Origin: JBBREP01 sp036501845
Lineage (GTDB): Bacteria > Actinomycetota > Acidimicrobiia > IMCC26256 > PALSA-610
Direction: 5' to 3'
Assembly: GCA_036501845.1 (NCBI GenBank)
Contig: DASXZO010000033.1
Span: forward strand, 9,113-73,112
DNA: 64,000 nucleotides
The position numbers were made by a program, and so were the translations under genes. The notes under the pieces were generated by a model. The model was given only the letters and a program-made list of their open reading frames with translations, was not told the DNA's origin and ran no database searches. Within the stretch, counting starts at the first letter, position 1. Each line of letters begins with the position of its first letter. This document shows, piece after piece, positions 8,616-17,561 of the stretch.

Positions 8616-10034
8616 GTGTTGACCGACAGCAACGATGTGATGCCGGCACCGAAGCGCGCGATGACAAGTCGGCGTCTTGCGCTGCTTATGCTGGCGTTTG
8701 CAGTGCTGGTGCTGGTGTTCGTGGGCACGGTGTTGCCGCTCGGGCTCACCACGTTGCGCGACCTCGATCGGGAGACGCACCGTTACGACCGGGCTCGCCA
8801 AGCCACCGACCAGTTGCTGCTGGGCGCGGTCAACCAGGAAACGGCCGTGCGGGGCTACGTGCTCACCGCCGACGCAACCTTCCTCGAGCCCTACCACACG
8901 GGTGTGCAACAAGCAGCCGGCGCGGAGACGACCTTGGAGGTGGTGCCGCTCGACGGCACTGAGGTCGCACAAGTGGGCGCGGCAACGCATGCGTACGAGC
9001 GGTGGCATGCGAGCGCCGAGCAATTCATCACCGACATGCGCGACGGGCGCGAGAGCGCAGCGCGCACGGCGCAACGTGATCAACAGGCGAAAGCACTGTT
9101 CGACGTGTTCCGGGGCGACCAGGCGATGCTCGCGACGGTGGTCGACGCCAAGGTCACCGATACCCGCAACTCACTCCGCCACACCGTGCTCGCCACGATC
9201 ACGAGCAGCGTCCTCCTCGGAGCCATCGGTCTGGCGCTCACGGCATTGCTGTGGACCCGTGTTCGCCGGTGGTCACGGCGCGATCGCGATCTCGAACGCC
9301 GCCAGGCGGAGCTCTACGACGCCGAGCACCGGCTCGCGCTCACGATCCAGGAAGCCATGCTCGGTCGTACCGACACGCACAGCGATCGCATCCGCGCCAG
9401 CGCTCGTTACAGGCCGTCGGACGATTCGATGCTCGTCGGCGGCGACTGGTTCGACGTCGTGCCGATTCCGGACGGTCGAACCGGTCTCATCGTGGGTGAT
9501 GTGGTGGGCCACGGCATGGAATCGATTGCGGCGATGAGCCGTCTGCGCAGCGCCGCCAGTGCGCTCACCTTTACGATGCCTCAACCCAATGATGTCGTGC
9601 GGCTTCTCGACGAATACGCGCGTGTGAGCACTCCGGAGTCTTTCGCCACCTGTCTCGTGATGATGATCGACGACGGTGGCCACATCTCGTGGAGCAGCGC
9701 CGGCCATCTGCCCGCGCTCCTGGTGGATCCCCACGGACAGACCACCTTTCTCGGTGGTGCGCTCGGCCCGCCGTTGGGCGCTACTCGTGTCATGTCCGCT
9801 CGGACCAGCGGGCATGCGGCGCTCGGCACCGATTCGACGATCGTGCTCTACACCGACGGGTTGATCGAACGGCGCGGCGAGCCACTCGACCGCGGTTTTG
9901 CGCGTCTGGCGTCCGCGGCGAGTGCACGTGCGGGAACTCCGGTGGAAGAGATGTGCGACCGTCTTCTCGCCGACTTGCTCGACGGCTTCTCGCAAGACGA
10001 CGTCGTCGTGATGGCAGCACGCCTGCGTGGGTAG
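8616..10034 (+). CDS. Membrane-bound PP2C/SpoIIE-family serine phosphatase with CHASE3 sensor
   Basis: 472 residues from GTG 8616 (ATG 8640 and 8661 are alternatives). One membrane helix lies near residues 20-42. An extracytoplasmic helical CHASE3-type domain follows (QETAVRGYVLTADATFLEPY is typical), then a second helix near 190-212, a short coiled linker, and a SpoIIE phosphatase domain. The domain keeps the metal-binding signatures GGDWFDVVP, VGDVVGHG, YTDGLIERR and the final DDVVVMAAR. RsbU-like enzymes dephosphorylate STAS anti-sigma-factor antagonists and so activate alternative sigma factors. A STAS protein is encoded at 33257-33571, but no RsbW-like kinase is in the window. Confidence 0.88.
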   Translation: MLTDSNDVMPAPKRAMTSRRLALLMLAFAVLVLVFVGTVLPLGLTTLRDLDRETHRYDRARQATDQLLLGAVNQETAVRGYVLTADATFLEPYHTGVQQAAGAETTLEVVPLDGTEVAQVGAATHAYERWHASAEQFITDMRDGRESAARTAQRDQQAKALFDVFRGDQAMLATVVDAKVTDTRNSLRHTVLATITSSVLLGAIGLALTALLWTRVRRWSRRDRDLERRQAELYDAEHRLALTIQEAMLGRTDTHSDRIRASARYRPSDDSMLVGGDWFDVVPIPDGRTGLIVGDVVGHGMESIAAMSRLRSAASALTFTMPQPNDVVRLLDEYARVSTPESFATCLVMMIDDGGHISWSSAGHLPALLVDPHGQTTFLGGALGPPLGATRVMSARTSGHAALGTDSTIVLYTDGLIERRGEPLDRGFARLASAASARAGTPVEEMCDRLLADLLDGFSQDDVVVMAARLRG

Positions 10035-10076
10035 GCGCGGCCTTCCGCTCAGTATTTGTGTATATACCCACTGGTA

Positions 10077-10108
10077 CTTGTTTCAAACAAGGTCCACCCG
10101 ATCGGGTG
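10077..10108. promoter_or_regulatory. Two adjacent perfect palindromes upstream of the CHRD-like gene
   Basis: CTTGTTT-C-AAACAAG (10077-10091) and CACCCGATCGGGTG (10095-10108) sit 3 nt apart in the 174-bp gap before the secreted-protein gene. The gap is strongly AT-enriched for this genome, with runs such as tgtatata and caaaaaaac, and is the obvious promoter region for the three-gene cluster downstream. Two different palindromes side by side suggest binding sites for two regulators, or one site plus a terminator for the phosphatase gene. Confidence 0.55.
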
Positions 10109-10208
10109 ATTCAACAAAAAAACCACCGATTTATGAATCTGTTCTCGTTGGTGATTCGAACACCTTCTTACACAGCACAATTGCCAACGTCACGAAGGAT
10201 TCGTACCA

Positions 10209-10988
10209 ATGAGATTTTCCCGTATCTGCCTTGCGCTCGCCACGGCCGGCACGCTTGCAGGTGGCATGGCCATGCTCGGCGCCTCGCCGGCTTCGGCCCA
10301 GACGCAGTCGTACCAAGCCACCCTGTCGCCGCTGAACCACTCGACCGCGTCCGGCACATTGATGTTGTCGCTCAACGGCGATTCAGCGACCATCACCGAG
10401 CACGTCAGCGGCCTCGCGGCCACGTTCAACGGCGCGGCGTACCCGCACGTGCAGCACATCCACATCAACGGCCAGGGTGAGTGCCCGACCACGGCTGCCG
10501 ACACCAACAACGACGGCGTGATCTCCACCACCGAAGGACAGCCCGCATACGGCCCGATCGGCACCACATTGTCGACCTCCGGCCCCACCACGCCGGCCGT
10601 CGGCACCGTGTTGACGGTTGCGCCTTCGGGTGCGAGCTTCGACTACAACCGTACGTTCACGCTCGACTCGGCCACCCTGTCGGCGATCCAGGCGAACAAG
10701 GCCGTGATCGTGGTGCACGGACTCGACCCCACGACCCTCAGCGCGAAGGCGCAGGGTGAGAAGAGCGACCTCGTGCCCTCGTTGCCGCTGGCTGCAACCT
10801 CGCCGGCGCTGTGCGGCGTGCTCACCGCCGCGCAGATGACAGCAGTGCCGAGTGGCGGCGTTGCCACTGGTGCTGGTGGCACTTCCACCGGTTCGCACGA
10901 CCCGATGCTGATCCTCGCAGCCGGCACGCTGATGCTCGCTGGACTCGCACTGTTCGGCACCCGTCGCTACGCCATGTCGCGGCACTGA
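10209..10988 (+). CDS. Secreted CHRD-like protein with EF-hand loop and C-terminal membrane anchor
   Basis: 259 residues. A Sec signal peptide ends around ASA30-QT. The mature part opens like a CHRD domain (SYQATLSPLN, VSGLAATFN, then HVQHIHIN at residues 80-87). Inserted in it is a perfect 12-residue EF-hand loop, D98-T-N-N-D-G-V-I-S-T-T-E109, so calcium binding is likely. Cys92 and the Cys in SPALCGV may form a disulfide. The tail is a linker of Gly/Ser/Thr, a hydrophobic helix (LILAAGTLMLAGLALFG) and basic residues, the form of a sortase sorting signal, but no LPxTG is visible. A class F sortase gene follows 31 nt later, so this is its probable substrate despite the unusual signal. CHRD function is poorly known (extracellular structure or adhesion). 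Confidence 0.75.
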   Translation: MRFSRICLALATAGTLAGGMAMLGASPASAQTQSYQATLSPLNHSTASGTLMLSLNGDSATITEHVSGLAATFNGAAYPHVQHIHINGQGECPTTAADTNNDGVISTTEGQPAYGPIGTTLSTSGPTTPAVGTVLTVAPSGASFDYNRTFTLDSATLSAIQANKAVIVVHGLDPTTLSAKAQGEKSDLVPSLPLAATSPALCGVLTAAQMTAVPSGGVATGAGGTSTGSHDPMLILAAGTLMLAGLALFGTRRYAMSRH

Positions 10989-11019
10989 CAACCGGCACCA
11001 CGACACCGCACGAACTGCC

Positions 11020-11709
11020 ATGACCAACATGATGCGATCACGGACAGCGCGACGAGCGTTGGCCGTGATCGCATCGGTCTTGGTGCTCGGCGGTGGCGTA
11101 CTGCTCGTGGTCGCGCTCCGCAGCCCGAGCCCGCCACCGGCGCCCCCGCGCAGTGCGGCCGGCGCGTTGTACCGACCGCCGCACCCGTCCACTTCATCGA
11201 CGTCGTCGACGATCCCAGCTCCGCCGATTGCCGAGACGACGACGACCGCGGCCAGCGCTCCTCCGGCCGCCGCGCCGGTTGCGATCACCATCCCGAATAT
11301 CGGCGTGCACTCGTTCCTCGTCCACCTCGGCCTGAACCCCGACGGTTCGCTGCAGGTTCCGACGAGCTTCCACGTGGCCGGTTGGTTCGTGCACAGCGTC
11401 GCGCCCGGCGCAGTGGGACCGGCGGTGATCGTGGGTCACGTCGACTCGAAGTCGGGACCCGGCATCTTCTACAAGCTCGGCGATCTCAGACCCGGCGACC
11501 AAATCGACGTGGCCCGAGCCGACGGCACCACGGCGCACTTCGTGATCACCGCCGTGCGGCAGTACGCCAAAGCGCAGTTCCCGACCCTTGCGGTGTACGG
11601 CAACACGCCGACGCCGACCATCCGACTCATCACCTGCGGTGGCGCGTTCGACAACGCGACCGGCCACTACGTGGACAACACCATCGTGTGGGGCCAGCTC
11701 GCCTCCTGA
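11020..11709 (+). CDS. Class F sortase
   Basis: 229 residues. An N-terminal membrane helix (residues 13-33) is followed by a Pro/Ser/Thr-rich spacer to about residue 87, and then by the sortase barrel starting at ITIPNIGVHSFL. The catalytic pair is clear: His140 in VIVGHVDS and Cys206 in RLITCGGAFD. The only arginine next to the cysteine is Arg202 on its N-terminal side. After the cysteine the sequence reads GHYVDNTIV, with valine where many sortases carry arginine. Class F enzymes occur in actinobacteria and anchor proteins to the wall by transpeptidation. Sandwiched between the CHRD-like protein and a lipoprotein, it most likely serves the former. Confidence 0.9.
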   Translation: MTNMMRSRTARRALAVIASVLVLGGGVLLVVALRSPSPPPAPPRSAAGALYRPPHPSTSSTSSTIPAPPIAETTTTAASAPPAAAPVAITIPNIGVHSFLVHLGLNPDGSLQVPTSFHVAGWFVHSVAPGAVGPAVIVGHVDSKSGPGIFYKLGDLRPGDQIDVARADGTTAHFVITAVRQYAKAQFPTLAVYGNTPTPTIRLITCGGAFDNATGHYVDNTIVWGQLAS

Positions 11710-11724
11710 GTGGACAGCATCACC

Positions 11725-12315
11725 ATGACCAAGTCTTCCGCACCGCCACACACGGCACGCCGCGTTGCGACCGCGGTTGCCGGGCTCATCGCCGTGGCCG
11801 CGTTCGCTGCGTGTGCACATCCCACCGCCGACGCCGCGACCCGATCCGACGCTCCCGCAGCAACGGCCGGCGCCACGGCCAGCCCGACCTCGGGGCCGTC
11901 GACGGCGACGGCGATGATCTGTCACGCCGACGCGCAGCGCGATCTCCGGGCAATACTCGGCGTCGACACCGCCGCGCCGGTTCGCGCCACGTGGCACGAC
12001 GGCCGCTACAGCTGTGCCTACCGCTACGCGCACGGCGCGTCGTTCACGCTCACGGTGCAGCAGCTCGCCGACCGCGCCACGGCCGCGCGCTTCTACGACA
12101 CCACCGCCGCACGTCTCGGTCGGCGCACGACGCTCACTGGTCTCGGCCAGCACGCGGCCACCATGCAACGCGGCCAAGTTGTGGTGCAGAAGGACAACGA
12201 CGTGCTCGTCGTCGATCCCAGTGGGCTGCCGTCGCGGTTCGGCAACCCGCCCGACTCGGCCGCCGACGTGGCCCTCAGCGTCGCCGCCACGATCATGGGC
12301 TGCTGGACGGGCTGA
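11725..12315 (+). CDS. Lipoprotein of unknown function
   Basis: 196 residues from ATG 11725 (GTG 11710 is possible, directly after the sortase stop). The signal sequence ends in a lipobox AAFAAC with the lipid-modified Cys30. A low-complexity Ala/Thr/Ser/Pro linker runs to about residue 65. The globular part has three cysteines (MICHADA, YSCAYRYA, IMGCW) and resembles actinobacterial DUF3558-like/LpqN-like lipoproteins in length and pattern, but I cannot name a family securely. It is the third gene of the CHRD-sortase cluster and is probably translated from the same message. Confidence 0.7.
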   Translation: MTKSSAPPHTARRVATAVAGLIAVAAFAACAHPTADAATRSDAPAATAGATASPTSGPSTATAMICHADAQRDLRAILGVDTAAPVRATWHDGRYSCAYRYAHGASFTLTVQQLADRATAARFYDTTAARLGRRTTLTGLGQHAATMQRGQVVVQKDNDVLVVDPSGLPSRFGNPPDSAADVALSVAATIMGCWTG

Positions 12316-12398
12316 TCCACCGGCCCAGCCGCCCATGGGTTCGGCGAGCGAGGTCACGGCTCGACAGGGAGTTGATCGATCGACCAATCTCGTAGGTG

Positions 12399-13366
12399 AT
12401 GACCGACTATCGGGGCCGCTTCGGCCCGCACAACGCCGCCGACACCTACATCGAGCACGAATTCGCCGAGCTCCAGGTGGATCTCGGCGAGGTCACGATG
12501 AACTACGCAACCGCCGGCGATCACGCGGCTCCCGCGCTATTACTGATCCCGGGCCAGACGGAGTCGTGGTGGGGCTACGAGCCGCGATGCCACACCTCGC
12601 CGAGCACTTCGAGGTGTTCGCCGTCGACCTGCGCGGCCAGGGTCGGAGCACGCGCACGCCCGGCCGCTACACGCTCGACAACATCGGCAACGATCTCGTG
12701 CGTTTCATCGACCTCGTCATCGGGCGCCCCACCATCGTGAGCGGCCTGTCATCGGGCGGCGTGCTCACCGCGTGGTTGACCGCGTACGCCAAGCCCGGTC
12801 AGGTAGTGGCCGCGTGTTACGAGGACCCGCCGCTGTTCGCTTCCGAGGTGCGGCCCGCAACCGGACCGGGGATCCGGCAGAGCATCGGCCCGATGTTCGA
12901 CATGTGGAGCACGTACCTCGGCGACCAATGGTCGATCGGCGCGTGGGACGCGATGCGTGCCGGCGCGCCGGAACGGCTCCCGTCGCCCATGAATGCCTTC
13001 CCGATCCCAGATGAGCCGGGACAGCAACTGAAGGAATACGACCCCGAATGGGGTCGCGCGTTCTGGAGCGGAACGGTGGGCGCGTCGTGCGATCACGAAC
13101 GCATGCTGCGCGCAGTGAAGGTGCCCAACGTGTTGCTCACACACCACTTCCGCGTCGTCGACGACACGACGGGCAACTTGTTGGGCGCGTTGGCCGATGT
13201 GCAGGCCGCTCGCGTGCAGGAGCTTCTGCGCGAGGCCGGCGTGGCCGTGGAATACCGCTCGTTTCCCGCCGCGGCGCACTCGCTGCACGGAACCCAACCC
13301 GATGTGTACGCCGACACGCTGCTCGAGCGGTTCGCCAGCCTCGACAGTGTTGGCGCAGGCACGTGA
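12399..13366 (+). pseudogene. Alpha/beta hydrolase interrupted by a 1-nt frameshift near 12580
   Basis: The first part (MTDYRGRFGPHN... to QTESWWGYE) is read from ATG 12399. After about base 12578 the homology continues in another frame (AAMPHLAEHFEVFAVDLRGQGRS) to the stop at 13366. Joined, it gives about 322 residues of a normal alpha/beta hydrolase: oxyanion region LLLIPGQTESWW, GQGRS, nucleophile elbow SGLSSGG and a histidine near the end (AAAHSLHG). One G is missing between gag and gcc compared with the expected gaggcc, a loss in a short G run. It may be a sequencing error or a recent mutation. Its stop overlaps the start of the next gene (GTGA). Confidence 0.8.
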
Positions 13367-14094
13367 AGATCGACGTCCACGCCCACTACGTGCCCGACGG
13401 CTATCGCGCCGCGCTCGAGCGCGCCGGCCACGCCCAGCCCGACGGGATGCCCGCGATCCCACAATGGTCGGCCGACGAGCACCTGGCTGCGATGGATCGA
13501 CTCGGCATTGCCACTTCGTTGCTGTCGATCTCGTCGCCCGGAGTGCACCTCGGCGACGGTACGAGTGCGGTCGAGCTCGCACGCGAGGTGAACGAAGCCG
13601 GCCGACGCGCGGTGGTCGATCACCCCGGCCGTTTCGGATTGCTCGCGTCGCTGCCGCTTCCCGACGTCGACGCGGCAATCGCCGGGATCACGCATTGCTG
13701 CGATCACCTCGACGCCGACGGCTTCGTGTTGCTCACGAACGTGGCCGGCAACTACGTGGGCGACGACGCGTTCACGCCGGTGTTCGACGAGTTGGCCCGA
13801 AGGCGCGCACGCGTGCTCTTGCATCCGACGTCACCGGCGTGTTGGGAACGCACCTCACTTGGGCGTCCGCGCCCGATGCTCGAGTTCTTCTTCGACACCA
13901 CGAGGGCCGTGGTGGATCTCGTGATGGACGGCACCGTCGCGCGCCATCCCGACCTCGCGCTGATCGTGCCGCACGCCGGCGCGACGCTGCCGCTCGTGGC
14001 CGATCGCATCGACGAGGTCGACTCGCTCGCCGACGCGCTCCACGTCAATACCGCCCGGCTGTTTCCCGGGCGCGCCCAAGACGGCGCCGCATGA
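13363..14094 (+). CDS. Amidohydrolase (ACMSD-like family) with internal deletion
   Basis: 243 residues from GTG 13363, which overlaps the hydrolase stop. The N terminus has the metal-binding HxH (VDVHAHYVP). Further metal histidines are seen in LLHPTS and VPHAGATLP. In this family about 70-80 residues should then follow, including the metal-binding Asp of a GSDYP-like motif. Here the text jumps from DEVDSLADALH straight to NTARLFPG, which is the normal end of the protein. The frame is intact, but the essential Asp is absent, so the product is probably inactive. Family members decarboxylate or hydrolyse ring-cleavage products. The deletion may be real or an assembly collapse. Confidence 0.75.
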   Translation: MKIDVHAHYVPDGYRAALERAGHAQPDGMPAIPQWSADEHLAAMDRLGIATSLLSISSPGVHLGDGTSAVELAREVNEAGRRAVVDHPGRFGLLASLPLPDVDAAIAGITHCCDHLDADGFVLLTNVAGNYVGDDAFTPVFDELARRRARVLLHPTSPACWERTSLGRPRPMLEFFFDTTRAVVDLVMDGTVARHPDLALIVPHAGATLPLVADRIDEVDSLADALHVNTARLFPGRAQDGAA

Positions 14095-14267
14095 CGACCG
14101 AGGTGATCGTCACCGGCACCGGCGTGCCGCACCTCGTGCTCACCCACCTGGGTCCCGCCGCCCGACACGCCGGACGACGCCGCGCACTTCGAAGCCGATG
14201 TGCGCGCGCCGGCGGCTATGAAGGCAGGGTCACCGTCGCCGAAGATCTGGCCACGTTCACGCTCTGA
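14091..14267 (+). pseudogene. Remnant of a metallo-beta-lactamase-fold hydrolase gene
   Basis: The start MTTEVIVTGTGVP is the usual first strand of MBL-fold proteins, and the end YEGRVTVAEDLATFTL plus HLVLTHLGP is the usual last part. The roughly 200 residues between them, with the HxHxDH zinc site, are gone. Between LGP and YEG the homologous frame (PDTPDDAAHFEADVRA) is shifted by one base at each side: an extra C near 14152 and an extra GC near 14212. So the remnant carries one large deletion and two small indels. It overlaps the amidohydrolase stop by 4 nt (ATGA). Confidence 0.6.
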
Positions 14268-14268
14268 G

Positions 14269-15823
14269 TCAGGCGTGGAACGACGAGAGCACCGCGTGAC
14301 CGGCGTTGTAACCGGGAATGAACGTCACCCCCGGGCCACCGTGGCAGCCGGTGCCCGACAGGAACAGGCCGTCGACCGGGATCGGTCGATCGAGCCAGCC
14401 GCGCGGACCGGGCCGGAACGGACCCATGTACTCGGGTTGGAGGAGACCGTGGCAGAAGTCGCCACCGGTCGCGCCGAACATCAGCTCGAACGTGTACGAC
14501 GGATACACGAGCTTGCGCTCGATCAGGTCGGGGAAGTTCGGCGCGAAGCGCGCGACGCGCGCGATCACCCGTTGGGTCATCTCGTCGGCGGCCTCGTTCT
14601 GTTCCTTCTGCGTGCCGACGATCGGGAGATACATGGCGAAGGCGCTGGCCGCGTGCTTGCCCGGCGGTGCCAGCTCGGGGTCGAGCACGCTGGGAATCTG
14701 CACGCCGAACGACGGGTCGTGCGGGATCTCGCCGCGTAGGCAGCCCTCGTAGTCGCGTTGCATCTCCTCGGGCGGGCTGAAGAAGCTCACCGAAGCACGG
14801 CGCACGCCTTCGTTGATCAACGCGAAGTCGCCGACGAACTCGGGCAGGCCATTGAGCGCGAAATGGATCTGCAGGTAGGGCGCCTGGTGCGCGATCCTGT
14901 CGACGCGAGCGCGGAACTCGTCGGGCACCACCTCGGTGTCGAGGAGCTTGGTGAAGGTCATCGTGGGATCAAGGTTGGAGACCACGATCGGCGCTTCGAT
15001 CGTCTCGCCGGTGGTGAGGCGCACACCTGTGACGCGATTGTTCGCGGTGGTGATCTCCTCGACCTTGGCGTGGAGGCGCACCTCGCCGCCGGCATCGAGG
15101 AGGAGTTGCTGCACGTGATCGCACAGCCGGCCGATGCCGCCTTCGATCTTGCTCAGCATGCGGCGCCCGCCGGTGGCCATAGCGAAGGCCAGGCACATCG
15201 CGCTGCCGGGCGTGTAGGGGCCGCGGTACGTGGAGTTCACCGAGAGGAACGAGAGCATGCCGCGCATCACCGCGCACCGTTGCTTGTCGGGGAGGTAGCG
15301 GTCGAGCACCGCCCACCGATCCGAACATCGCAGTGCGGATCGCGTCGCGTTCCTTCTCGTTCTCGGCGCAAGCGAACATCTCGTCGAGCGTCTTCGGCAA
15401 CGTGCGCGCCTCGTGACGGCCGAGCGCGCGTGCCGGCGCCTCGCACCACGCCGCGATCTCGGCCATGCCGACCACTGCGTCCATCCCCACGGTCTCCATG
15501 AGATGGTTCATCAGCTTTTCGGGGTCGGACCAGAACACCATCGGCGGGTCGTCGAGACCGCCGAGGTTCACCGACTGCACCTCGGGTTCGAGGGTTGCGA
15601 TCTCGTCGAGGCGGAGCGACTCGTAGATCTCGTCGGGCACCGGGAACAGGATCGAGCCGGCGATCTCGTGCCGGTAGCCGCGTATCAGCTCAGTGGTGGC
15701 GGCCATTCCGCCGGTGTACTGGTTCTTCTCGAGCACCAGCACGCGCATGCCGTCGCGCGCCATGACTGCGACGGCCGTGAGCCCGTTGTGTCCCGCCCCG
15801 ATCACAATCGCGTCGTACACCAT
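14269..15823 (-). pseudogene. PYROXD2/phytoene-dehydrogenase-like FAD oxidoreductase with a frameshift at about 15310
   Basis: Reading starts at ATG 15823 with the FAD fingerprint AIVIGAGHNGLTAVAVMARDG and continues to MFGSVGG. There the frame breaks, with one extra C at about 15310 on the plus strand or two bases lost. The rest (VLDRYLPDKQ to the end) is in the next frame, and the two parts give about 517 residues. The C-terminal part has the second FAD contact FLSGTGCHGGPGVTFIPGYNAGHAV, ending in the normal place. The family oxidises isoprenoid-like or aromatic substrates and is common in actinobacteria. It follows the GT-C-like gene by 9 nt on the same strand. A sequencing error is quite possible, since the rest is well conserved. 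Confidence 0.8.
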
Positions 15824-15832
15824 GGGCGGACC

Positions 15833-17449
15833 CTACGTGGGTTCGTACCAGAGCGTGAAGCGGTGGCCGCCCAGCACATCGTTCTGCGGTACGTCGACGC
15901 TGCGCAGTCGCCGCGCACCCGCGGCGGGCGGTGTGTCGCCGCGCTCGGGATCGGTGCTGATCACGAGGTCGAGCTGAGGCACGGGGTTCGATGGCGGCCG
16001 CAGCGCGCGAGTGAAGAGGTATTCGGCGCCGGTCGGCACGCGCACGTCGACACCGTCGCGCGCGAGCATCAACACGAGCGCCTCGGAGTAGTAACCGTCC
16101 ACGTTGTACGGCCCGTTCACGACGACCGGCGTGTGATGAGGGACTGCAGCAGCGCCCGCTGTGGCGAGCGGTTGCATGGTGGTGGCGATCTGGTTCATCC
16201 ACGCCGGCACATGCTGGCGGGCCATGTACGTGATCGACGTTCCCCCGATCACGATCACGGCGACTCCGAGGCGCGCCGCCTTGGGAACTGGCGTATGCAC
16301 GTAGTGCTTCACCGTGCGGAGCGTCGACCAGGCAAGCGCGATGAACACCGTTGCGGCGCCCACGTGCATCATCAGCGCGTACCACACCTTCAGCGAGGTG
16401 TCGTTGGCGCGCAGCAGTCCGAGCGTGCCTCCAGCGAGCGCGGCCGACGCGATCGCGAGCAATGCGAGCTCGTCACGAGCGCGCCGGCGGTACGCGAGCA
16501 CCACGACTGGCACGGCGGCGACGAGCAACCATGGAAACTGCGCACGCGGCTGGTACGCGTACACCGCGAACTCAACCCGACCGCTCATCCAGGTGGGCGG
16601 GATCGCCAATTCGCCGCCGAGCAGATGGAAGATCTGCGAAGGCGGGATGTGGTTGGACGGATGCGCGAACTGGTGTGCGATCTGCCACGGGTTGCTCGCG
16701 CGCCCGTGGAGCACGAGGTCGACCAGTGCGGGTGCCAGCACCACGAGGGCAACGCATGCCGCGATGATTGCCGGCCGCCGCCACGCGTCGGCGTCGCGGT
16801 TGCCGCGCGCCCGACGTGCACACATGTGCCACACCATCGCGACCACCACGACCGCGACGGAACTCGGCAGGTACGCCAGGTGCATTCCAGTGGCGAGGAG
16901 CGCGAGCGCCACCACGAGCGGCAGGAGCGAAGTGTCACCCACCGCGAAACGCCACGCCGCGAACACGAGCACGAACGCCGGAAACACAGCGAAATAGGGG
17001 TTCCAGGGCAGCAAGAGCGTTGCCGTGTCGCCTCGCGACGCCATCACCAGCGCGAGTGGGATGGCGATCGCCGCGAGCATGAGTGCTTGCCGTCGGGCGA
17101 GGAGCCACGCGAGCAGCGCGAGGCACGCGCCGTTCCACCACACGAGCGTCGCGAGCTCGGCGGCCGATCGATCACCGCTCAGTCGATAGGGCAGCCACTC
17201 CAGGTAGTACATCCAGGGGAGCGGATGGTTGTAGCCACGCGTTGCCGAATAGGCGCCCGACAGCGGAAGCGTGGCGGGCATGTGGCGCAGGATCAGCTCG
17301 GCCACGGCCCAGTCGCCCACTGGAGTCCAGTGCAAGGTGGCGACCGCGAAGCCCGCGATCGCGAAGACTGCGACGAGGAGGCCCACGAGCAGCGCGGTAT
17401 CGGTCCGCGCCTCGCGTCCGCGACGTGCGCGGCGGTCGGCGGCGAGCAC
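15833..17449 (-). CDS. Polytopic membrane protein, GT-C-like, paralogue of the 170-2068 product
   Basis: 538 residues, GTG start, about ten membrane helices. Shared with the first gene of the window are GDxA/PWNPYFAVFP, a conserved FAVGDTSLLP loop, TGMHLAYLPS after the following helix, and a final soluble part. A short acidic motif (PVGDWAVAEL) lies after the first helix, where GT-C enzymes keep the catalytic Asp. It is the first gene of a pair with the PYROXD2-like gene. The 112-bp gap in front contains an AT-rich stretch (about 17490-17535) that is the likely promoter. The acceptor and sugar are unknown. Confidence 0.72.
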   Translation of the reverse strand: MLAADRRARRGREARTDTALLVGLLVAVFAIAGFAVATLHWTPVGDWAVAELILRHMPATLPLSGAYSATRGYNHPLPWMYYLEWLPYRLSGDRSAAELATLVWWNGACLALLAWLLARRQALMLAAIAIPLALVMASRGDTATLLLPWNPYFAVFPAFVLVFAAWRFAVGDTSLLPLVVALALLATGMHLAYLPSSVAVVVVAMVWHMCARRARGNRDADAWRRPAIIAACVALVVLAPALVDLVLHGRASNPWQIAHQFAHPSNHIPPSQIFHLLGGELAIPPTWMSGRVEFAVYAYQPRAQFPWLLVAAVPVVVLAYRRRARDELALLAIASAALAGGTLGLLRANDTSLKVWYALMMHVGAATVFIALAWSTLRTVKHYVHTPVPKAARLGVAVIVIGGTSITYMARQHVPAWMNQIATTMQPLATAGAAAVPHHTPVVVNGPYNVDGYYSEALVLMLARDGVDVRVPTGAEYLFTRALRPPSNPVPQLDLVISTDPERGDTPPAAGARRLRSVDVPQNDVLGGHRFTLWYEPT

Positions 17450-17561
17450 GCGCGAAGGTACGAACGGTGCCTGAGCGAATGGTTCGAGCTACATCAAAAA
17501 ACCGTCGCGGTCACCTCAGAGAACTCTGATATTTGCTCGCGAGGGCATGGTCTCGCAGTGC

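Noticed and set aside
12014..12570. Reading the alpha/beta hydrolase from a start inside the lipoprotein gene
   Set aside because: That frame before 12580 gives low-complexity Arg/Ser/Pro text. The true N terminus is in another frame from ATG 12399 and is joined by a frameshift.
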